A DNA stretch of 64,000 nt from Ophioderma brevispina. Lineage: Eukaryota > Echinodermata > Ophiuroidea > Amphilepidida > Ophiodermatidae. This document shows positions 61,536 through 64,000 of the stretch, piece after piece (the first letter of the stretch is position 1; the number at the start of each line of letters is the position of its first letter). Both the position numbers and the translations under genes were made by a program. The DNA is taken from contig JAMKCH010014223.1 of assembly GCA_023653785.1 (NCBI GenBank), positions 25,673 to 89,672 on the forward strand, written 5' to 3'. A model generated the notes under the pieces. The model saw only the letters and a program-made list of their open reading frames with translations. It ran no database searches and was not told the DNA's origin.

Positions 61536-61667
61536 CTTGCCGAAAATGTTGATGCGTTTTTCATTTGCAATTGCCTCAGCTTTAGCGAGGATCACAATGA
61601 TTTCCAATCTGATGGCCACCTACAGAACGGATGCGTATCTGTTGCTGATAACACAACTCGGTTTGAC
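61536..61667 (-). pseudogene. Exon-like segment Z, copy 4
   Basis: TTTTTCAATTCATAG precedes and CAAG|GTAATAG follows on the minus strand. 132 bp against 131 in copy 1. One frame reads SNRVVLSATDTHPFCRWPSDWKSL, then stops; its CRWPS.W.SL matches copy 2. Confidence 0.3.
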
Positions 61668-62105
61668 CTATGAATTGAAAAAGTACAATAGCATTCAGTA
61701 ATTATCGGTAATTATATTTGTAAAATAGTTTTATACCTATTGATACAGATCCACAAGTGGACCGTGATATTCGAACAGTTGAATTTTCTAAAATTCAGAA
61801 CAATGATAGTATTTGACGCATCTTTGCCCAGTGGCTCAAAGCCACGGGGTGAGAAAGTTTGGGGCACACCCCTCCAATTATATGGAAATACAAATCAATC
61901 TTTGGTTTACGAGTAGTTTGAATTGTCCATCTACAAAATCATCATATGCTGTTTTATTTTAGACGTTACTAGTTCGACGAACTTCAATCTTAATCTTACC
62001 AAAATCATCGCAATGCAATATCAATTCACCTCTATCTTTCTTTTTGATGATTTGTTTTTACCTGTGGCAAGACGCATCATTGAATGAAAACAAAATACTA
62101 AAGTT

Positions 62106-62549
62106 GCCAACTAGGACATCTTCATTTAAATATGTAGCGGGACGCCGGGGTTCCGCGACTCCGTCTATGGACCGGTTGACCTGGATAAGTTATAGGGGAC
62201 AGAAACCCTGTTCTTCCGGTGAAAACGACACACGTACTCGGTCATATGTATATAGCTCACCAATTCTAGATTATTATCAACTACGTTCAAATACAGTTGA
62301 CGGCTTGGTAATGTACAGGAGGATTGGTAGGGTACCTGTTTGGTGTACCGGGTCCTAATGCCAAGTTACAAGTTCTCAAATTATCTTAACTACGCTATAA
62401 TGTTCCTCACTCATCATTTTAGATAAAAAAAACTATGTATCATGGGCTTCGAACCTCTTTAGACACCATCTGGGCAAAAAACAGCGCTTATGGACACTCT
62501 CCAAAAATATCCTTTAATTACTCAGAGTAAAAAAATTTGGCCCAGGGGT
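62106..62549. other. Unassigned DNA
   Basis: Similarity to the long repeat stops at about 62,105. The 104-codon plus frame at 62,044-62,358 crosses that border, which argues against its being a real gene. Confidence 0.4.
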
Positions 62550-62790
62550 TCCCCTCTAGGTACTGGCCGGCAATCGTAATACAACCATATGTCACCTGGG
62601 GAGCATATGTGTGTATTTACCCACATGGAGTTTTGATATCTTACAAACAAAACAGGGAAGGAAAACACTTTTTGGCGTAGGTTCCCCCCCTCTAGGCAAT
62701 GGCCGGCAATCGTAAATACAACCTATGACACCTGGAGTGCATATGTTTGTATTTACACACATAGAAGGTTTTAATATAACTTTTTTACAC
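62550..62790. repeat. Tandem duplication, about 125-bp unit
   Basis: CCCCTCTAGG..TGGCCGGCAATCGTAA, ACACCTGG.GTGCATATGT and GTGTATTTAC.CACAT occur at about 62,552-62,630 and again at 62,688-62,765. Confidence 0.8.
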
Positions 62791-62924
62791 CACAATCTAT
62801 ATAATAACATTTAAAAGGGAGACCCGTGTTTTGGTCCCCACACAGACAACAGTGATCTTCGTGAATTTGTCGCCACACGTATCGTCGCCACCTGATGTCA
62901 TAGCCCCATGGGTTACTCAACTAC

Positions 62925-63360
62925 AGTATGATGCTCTGTCACATTTTATATTTATTGAAGGCCAAGCCGTTTATACCTCCAAACAGACGTCGAGAACTAC
63001 AGTGAGGTGCTTGCCTTCGATGCATTGTCACATTTAATATTTATTGTCACCATAATATGTTTGAAGGCTAAGCCATTACCTCCGACCAGCAAGACGCCGA
63101 GCACTACCGTGAGATGCCTGGGGCCCTTTTGAATGCATTGTAACTAATATTCATTGTCACTTATTAGTATTGAAGGATAAGCCATTACCTCCGTCCAGCA
63201 AGACGCCGAGCACTCCGGTGGAGGTGCCTGCCTTTTGGATGCATTGTAAATAATATTCATTGTCACTTTTATTATTTATTAAAGGCTAAAAGCCATTCAT
63301 TACATCCATCCAACAAGACGCCGAGCACTGCAGGGAGGTGCCTGCCTTTTGCTGCCATTA
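62925..63360. repeat. Tandem array, about 105-bp unit, four copies
   Basis: Each unit has TGCATTGTNANTAATATTCATTGTCAC, then AAGGCTAAGCCATTACCTCC, then CCAGCAAGACGCCGAGCACT and GAGGTGCCTGCCTTT. Units start near 62,931, 63,018, 63,134 and 63,239. The first is the most diverged. No open frame runs through the units. Confidence 0.85.
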
Positions 63361-64000
63361 TCTCTACCATTGTGACATTAATGGTGACATTATAATTTGG
63401 ACATTTTGGATGTGTCACATGTCTGGTATGGAACCCACCATAAATCTCATTCTTACCTCTTTGCTGAAATAAACGTTGTTAGGCAATAATAATAATTAAG
63501 TTACATGGCTGTATTATTTTATTTTCTCACACCAACACCCTACGTTCATGTCACCATTCGCTCTGATGTGAGTTAAACCAGCCTACATTTACATATAATA
63601 GAAACACAACTTACACAAGTCTGCGCCAGCATGTTCACACGCGCGATTAATTTAATGAAGAAGTAATTTGAAATAACCACTATCATTTGCAAATTCTCGC
63701 CCTAAAAATCTCAATGGAGTTCCTTAAATTGCGCCAATATATTTGTACCGCGCAATTTGACAATTTATCTAAATATCGCCCCCAGTCTGTCTTTTGCATG
63801 AACGGGCATACCCTCGCTGTATTAATTCAATTGATGAAGGGGCTTACCGCGAGTGCTTTTTTTCGCAGAAAGACGAAAGCCCAAACAAGGAGGGGGAGGA
63901 AGACGCACCAGATGGACGAGCTATGCAATAACACACAGTACTACCATATACTCGATACGCAATGTTGTCGTACACACACACAAAAAAAATTATGCCTGAA
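63361..64000. other. Unassigned AT-rich DNA
   Basis: Nothing recognised. A short CA run occurs near 63,972-63,982. Confidence 0.5.

Larger units (their letters stand above)
59700..62105. repeat. Long repeat, third copy: parts Y and Z (truncated)
   Basis: Y runs 59,740-60,900 and Z 60,900-62,105. Z ends at ACTAAAGTTGCCAACTAGGACATC..CATTTAAATATG, equivalent to about 45,890-45,920, so its last two-thirds are missing. Unlike the 41-48 kb units it lacks the CAGTGGCGGCAG insert. A purine-rich tract (61,236-61,378, GAGAGAAGGG-like) encodes an arginine/lysine-rich start to a 142-codon plus frame (61,245-61,673); the equivalent tract in the other copies is shorter and not open. Confidence 0.7.

Noticed and set aside
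61245..61673. 142-codon plus-strand frame with basic start and hydrophobic middle
   Set aside because: The start is encoded by a purine-rich simple tract, the frame is not kept in the equivalent positions at 32.0, 41.6 and 44.9 kb, and it overlaps the better supported minus-strand exon-like segment.

Overview
This is a eukaryotic, AT-rich, almost entirely non-coding window, most likely from a marine invertebrate. A deuterostome such as an echinoderm or hemichordate is my guess. It rests on the recurring TAGGCCTA motif (near 21,250, 22,205, 26,905 and 50,610), the GGTCAAAGGTCA words near 4,450-4,560, and the dense mix of small inverted-repeat transposons, tRNA-derived SINE sequence and minisatellites. 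No rRNA, CRISPR, operon or bacterial-style gene is present. No intact protein gene can be supported: the longest open frames (about 120-145 codons) are what chance gives in this much AT-rich DNA, several lie inside simple repeats, and none resembles a family I know.

Layout. 1-6,890 holds a degenerate tandem array of about 180 bp units (1,640-3,480) and an inverted-repeat element with an internal minisatellite (4,695-5,182). 6,890-7,820 is an outlying piece of the long repeat described below. 8,975-9,855 is a large imperfect palindrome. 11,336-17,319 is crowded with short inverted-repeat elements, including two members of one TTAA-flanked family, plus a pyrimidine-rich minisatellite, a 0.6 kb tandem duplication and a tRNA-derived SINE head. 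18,138-24,559 has four terminal-type repeats in the order A, B+A, B, the split-direct-repeat layout of PAT/Ngaro-type tyrosine-recombinase retroelements. Its interior is non-coding and contains a minisatellite whose units are each a small hairpin. 26,034-27,690 holds a near-perfect palindrome, a retroposon 3' end with a CAAA tail and a short tandem repeat.

The dominant structure is a long low-copy repeat, at least 8 kb, whose parts (called here W, V, X, Y, Z) recur in a consistent order at 30,320-38,170, 38,250-48,270 and 55,830-62,105, with a V-X fragment at 6,890-7,820. The Z part is tandemly duplicated at 41,155-47,765 (two 3.3 kb units). On the minus strand Z and Y each hold a segment bounded by splice-like signals at the same place in every copy (about 115-132 bp and 207-217 bp). 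This suggests a decayed or badly sequenced multi-exon gene family of unknown function. The last 1.5 kb has two more tandem arrays.

Caution: duplicate copies differ largely by one-base insertions and deletions, as in an unpolished long-read assembly. This would destroy reading frames, so absence of open genes here is weak evidence for absence of genes. All coordinates of repeats were aligned by eye and may be off by tens of bases.
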